Positions 62,086 through 64,000 of a DNA stretch of 64,000 bases are shown here, in pieces (position 1 is the stretch's first letter; the number at the start of each line of letters is the position of its first letter). The notes below the pieces were generated by a model, which worked only from the letters and a program-made list of their open reading frames with translations, ran no database searches and was not told the DNA's origin. Where the stretch lies: contig QWOQ01000007.1 of NCBI GenBank assembly GCA_003669585.1, positions 480,694-544,693 of the forward strand, in the 5' to 3' direction. The DNA is from Planctomycetota bacterium. Its GTDB lineage: Bacteria > Planctomycetota > Planctomycetia > Pirellulales > UBA1268. The position numbers and the translations under genes were made by a program.

Positions 62086-63801
62086 ATGCAAGCCTTGCAG
62101 AACATTTGTGTACGACATGTCATCAATCGGATTTCGTGGACGGTCTTTTGTTCTACGTTGGCTCTGGCTCCTTCAATTTTTTTATTCTCTGCGGTTTTTT
62201 TCTGTCGTTGTCGAGTGCTGCTGCAGCAGACCCCGATCCGTTCCTCACCGCCAAGCAACTCGATCAATCGCTGAACCGAGAACGTACCCCGATCGATACT
62301 TCTCAAGACGAATATTCTGATCTTTGCGACGATGAAACATTTCTCAGACGCATCACACTCGACCTTGCCGGCAGACAACCTACGACTGAGGAAATCAGTA
62401 CGTTTTCTCAAGAAGACTCCAAGAACAAACGGTCGCTGGTCATCGACCGACTTTTGGAGAGCCCTGAATGGGCCGAAACGTGGGCTCGCTATTTTCGTGA
62501 TGTCATTCTCTATCGGCGCACGGATGAACGAACGCTCTTTATGTCCGGCCCGCTTGAAAAGTTCTTCTTCGTCCATCTGGATGGTGCTGCTCGCTGGGAT
62601 GCTATTGCAAGAGCGCTGATCACTGCTTCCGGAAATCCCCTTGAACATGGTGAAACGGCGATTGTTATGGGGCAGATGGGGGAAACCGCCGACATAGCTG
62701 CCGAAATTTCAAGGATTTTCCTAGGTATCCAGATTCAGTGTGCGCAGTGTCACGATCACCGAACAGATCGTTGGAAGCGTTCGCAGTTTCATGAAATGGC
62801 AGCGTTTTTTCCACGGATAGAAATTCGCCCAAGTCCCGGCAATGGAATCAATCGATTCATCGTCGTGAGCAGAGATTTTGACGCCGGTCGAGGCGTAAAG
62901 GCTTTGGATAATCCGCGACGTGGACATCTCGAACACGAAATGCCCGACCTTCAGGATCCGTCCCAGCCTGGAACAGTGATGACCCCTGTTTTTTTTCTGA
63001 CTGGAGCCACGGTTCCGAAAGGCACTCGCGATCGAGAACGTCGAGAAGCAATCGCTGCTGCAGTAATCGATCCGCTTCATCCTTGGTTTGTACGGAGCAT
63101 TGTCAATCGCCTCTGGAGCGAACTCCTCGGCGAAGGTTTTTATGATCCTGTCGATGACATGGGCCCGGACCGAACAAGTTCTGCTCCTCAATCGCTCGAA
63201 CTGCTCACGTCTGGGCTCGTCGCATCCCATTATGACCTTCGCTGGCTCTTTCGCACGATCACTCTCACCGAAACCTACCAGCGAGCCAGTCAATCTCGCG
63301 GTAGTACTGATCACAAGGGGTTCGCAATCAACTGCCCTCAGCGACTCCGGGCAGATCAACTGTTTAATCAAATTCTCTCAACGCTTGGGGCAGATGAATC
63401 CCGTTACGTTCGACGTCAAGGAAATGGAAACGGCGCGGGCCAGAGTATGGCCTCTCCCAGAGCGATGTTTGCAACGGTGTTTGGATATGACCCAAGTCAG
63501 CCGCGAGAAGACGTTGCAGGAACGATTCCCCAAAGCCCTTTTGCTCATGAATAGCCCGGTGATGGCTTCCGCAATCAATGGGAATCGACCCTTTACCGCG
63601 ATTGGAAAAATCCTGCACGAACAGCCCGATGATCGAGAGGCCGCTTCGATGCTTTACCTTCGAACACTGGCTCGCCATCCGACAGATCGCGAACTCAATC
63701 TATGTCTTGATCACGTGAAAGAAGTCGGCAATCGCAACGACGCATTCGAGGATATTTTCTGGTCGCTTTTAAATTCAACTGAATTCATACATCGAAAATA
63801 A
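62086..63801 (+). pseudogene. DUF1549/DUF1553 protein gene with two frame changes
   Basis: DUF1549 landmarks: DDETFLRRITLDLAGRQPT and RLLESPEWAETWARYF; cytochrome-like CAQCHDHRTDRW follows. DUF1553 landmarks: PWFVRSIVNRLWSELLGEGF, DDMGPDRTSSAPQSLELL and RAMFATVFGYDPSQPREDVAGTIPQ. The frame then ends at 63554, but one base later in reading (extra A in the run at 63532-63534) the sequence continues ALLLMNSPVMASAI to LLNSTEFIHRK and the stop at 63801, exactly as the family expects. At the 5' end, the ATG at 62086 with its GGAG gives a good signal peptide only if one T is added in the run near 62200; otherwise a TTG start at 62106 must be used. So it is either a decaying gene or carries assembly errors. 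These proteins are common in planctomycete polysaccharide/sulfatase loci. Confidence 0.8.
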
Positions 63802-63843
63802 ATCGCCACACTCAAGTCCACCTTCCCTAAGGAGTGATCTGCT

Positions 63844-64000
63844 GTGATGCTTTTCCATCGTCACGATGAAGTGCGTATTCAAAACGATCGGATCTCGAGC
63901 CGTAGATCGTTTCTTCAGTCCTTGCCTTTTGCCTCGCTGGCATTCAATTCACTTCTCTGGCGAGAAGCAATCTCGCTCTATGCAGCAGATAGTAAGAGAC
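63844..64000 (+). CDS. Start of DUF1501-like protein, cut by window edge
   Basis: Only the first 52 residues are in the window. GGAG lies 9 nt before the GTG at 63844 (an ATG follows at 63847). The sequence SSRRSFLQSLPFASLAFNSLLW has a twin-arginine export signal, typical of DUF1501 proteins, which normally follow DUF1549/DUF1553 genes in planctomycetes. The identification rests on position and signal type. Confidence 0.65.
   Translation, partial: MMLFHRHDEVRIQNDRISSRRSFLQSLPFASLAFNSLLWREAISLYAADSKR

Noticed and set aside
1-64000. CRISPR array or Cas genes
   Set aside because: No set of short regularly spaced repeats and no Cas motifs were seen.
1-64000. Complete tRNA or rRNA genes
   Set aside because: Only the partial tRNA end at 16935-16959 shows T-arm features; no full cloverleaf was recognised by eye.

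Overview
The window looks like chromosomal DNA of a planctomycete, probably of the Pirellulales type. This is inferred from family content: two DUF1559 proteins with pilin-like N-termini, a secreted protein with an LEPR-XLL N-terminal motif, a DUF1549/DUF1553 gene followed by the start of a DUF1501-like gene, many SUMF1 (FGE-sulfatase-fold) proteins, and several Gfo/Idh/MocA and xylose-isomerase-like sugar enzymes. The species cannot be named from sequence reading alone.

Region 1 (1-17.3 kb) is accessory. A family of SUMF1-fold lipoproteins or secreted proteins lies on the minus strand (1-1077, 13248-14033, 14263-15108, and again at 24067-24873). Members are separated by a roughly 200 bp repeated spacer with a conserved hairpin. 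Between two copies of this spacer sits a tightly coupled plus-strand operon of six genes (about 1.5-12.8 kb). It encodes two exported TPR-like proteins, an exported protein with a degenerate von Willebrand A fold, a LolD/MacB-like ABC ATPase, an FtsX/MacB-like permease and a divergent exported SUMF1-fold protein. Five of the six genes join by 4-bp stop/start overlaps, so the products probably form one envelope machine of unknown function. This is the best candidate here for an undescribed system. The right side holds an IS3-family remnant, an orphan beta-rich protein, a 27-bp inverted repeat pair and the 3' end of a tRNA gene beside a possible integrase-associated fragment.

Region 2 (17.4-27.3 kb) has a DUF4160/DUF2442 pair, an M29 aminopeptidase, two cyclophilin-type proteins (one a plain secreted isomerase, one fused to three FnIII domains), a DUF1559 protein with a lipoprotein partner, another SUMF1 lipoprotein, a SUMF1 remnant fused to the end of a Baeyer-Villiger-type monooxygenase, and a deleted FAD-dependent oxidoreductase remnant.

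Region 3 (27.8-31.6 kb) is an AT-richer four-gene cassette: oxidoreductase, TIM-barrel isomerase/epimerase, ROK kinase and DeoC-like aldolase. It reads as a self-contained sugar catabolic pathway and may have been acquired horizontally.

Region 4 (31.7-64 kb) is mostly core: tag, a fatty acid desaturase, a class IV aminotransferase, two VTT-domain membrane proteins, glnE, miaB, fmt, def, a methyltransferase, pgpA, an M20 peptidase, a BFD-like ferredoxin, an orphan DNA methyltransferase, a sugar epimerase, scpB, cca, a second DUF1559 protein with a clear terminator, a rhodanese, a shortened MnmE, an SDR oxidoreductase, rpsA, a transglutaminase-like protein, another TIM-barrel isomerase, and a frameshifted DUF1549/DUF1553 gene leading into a DUF1501-like gene cut by the window edge.
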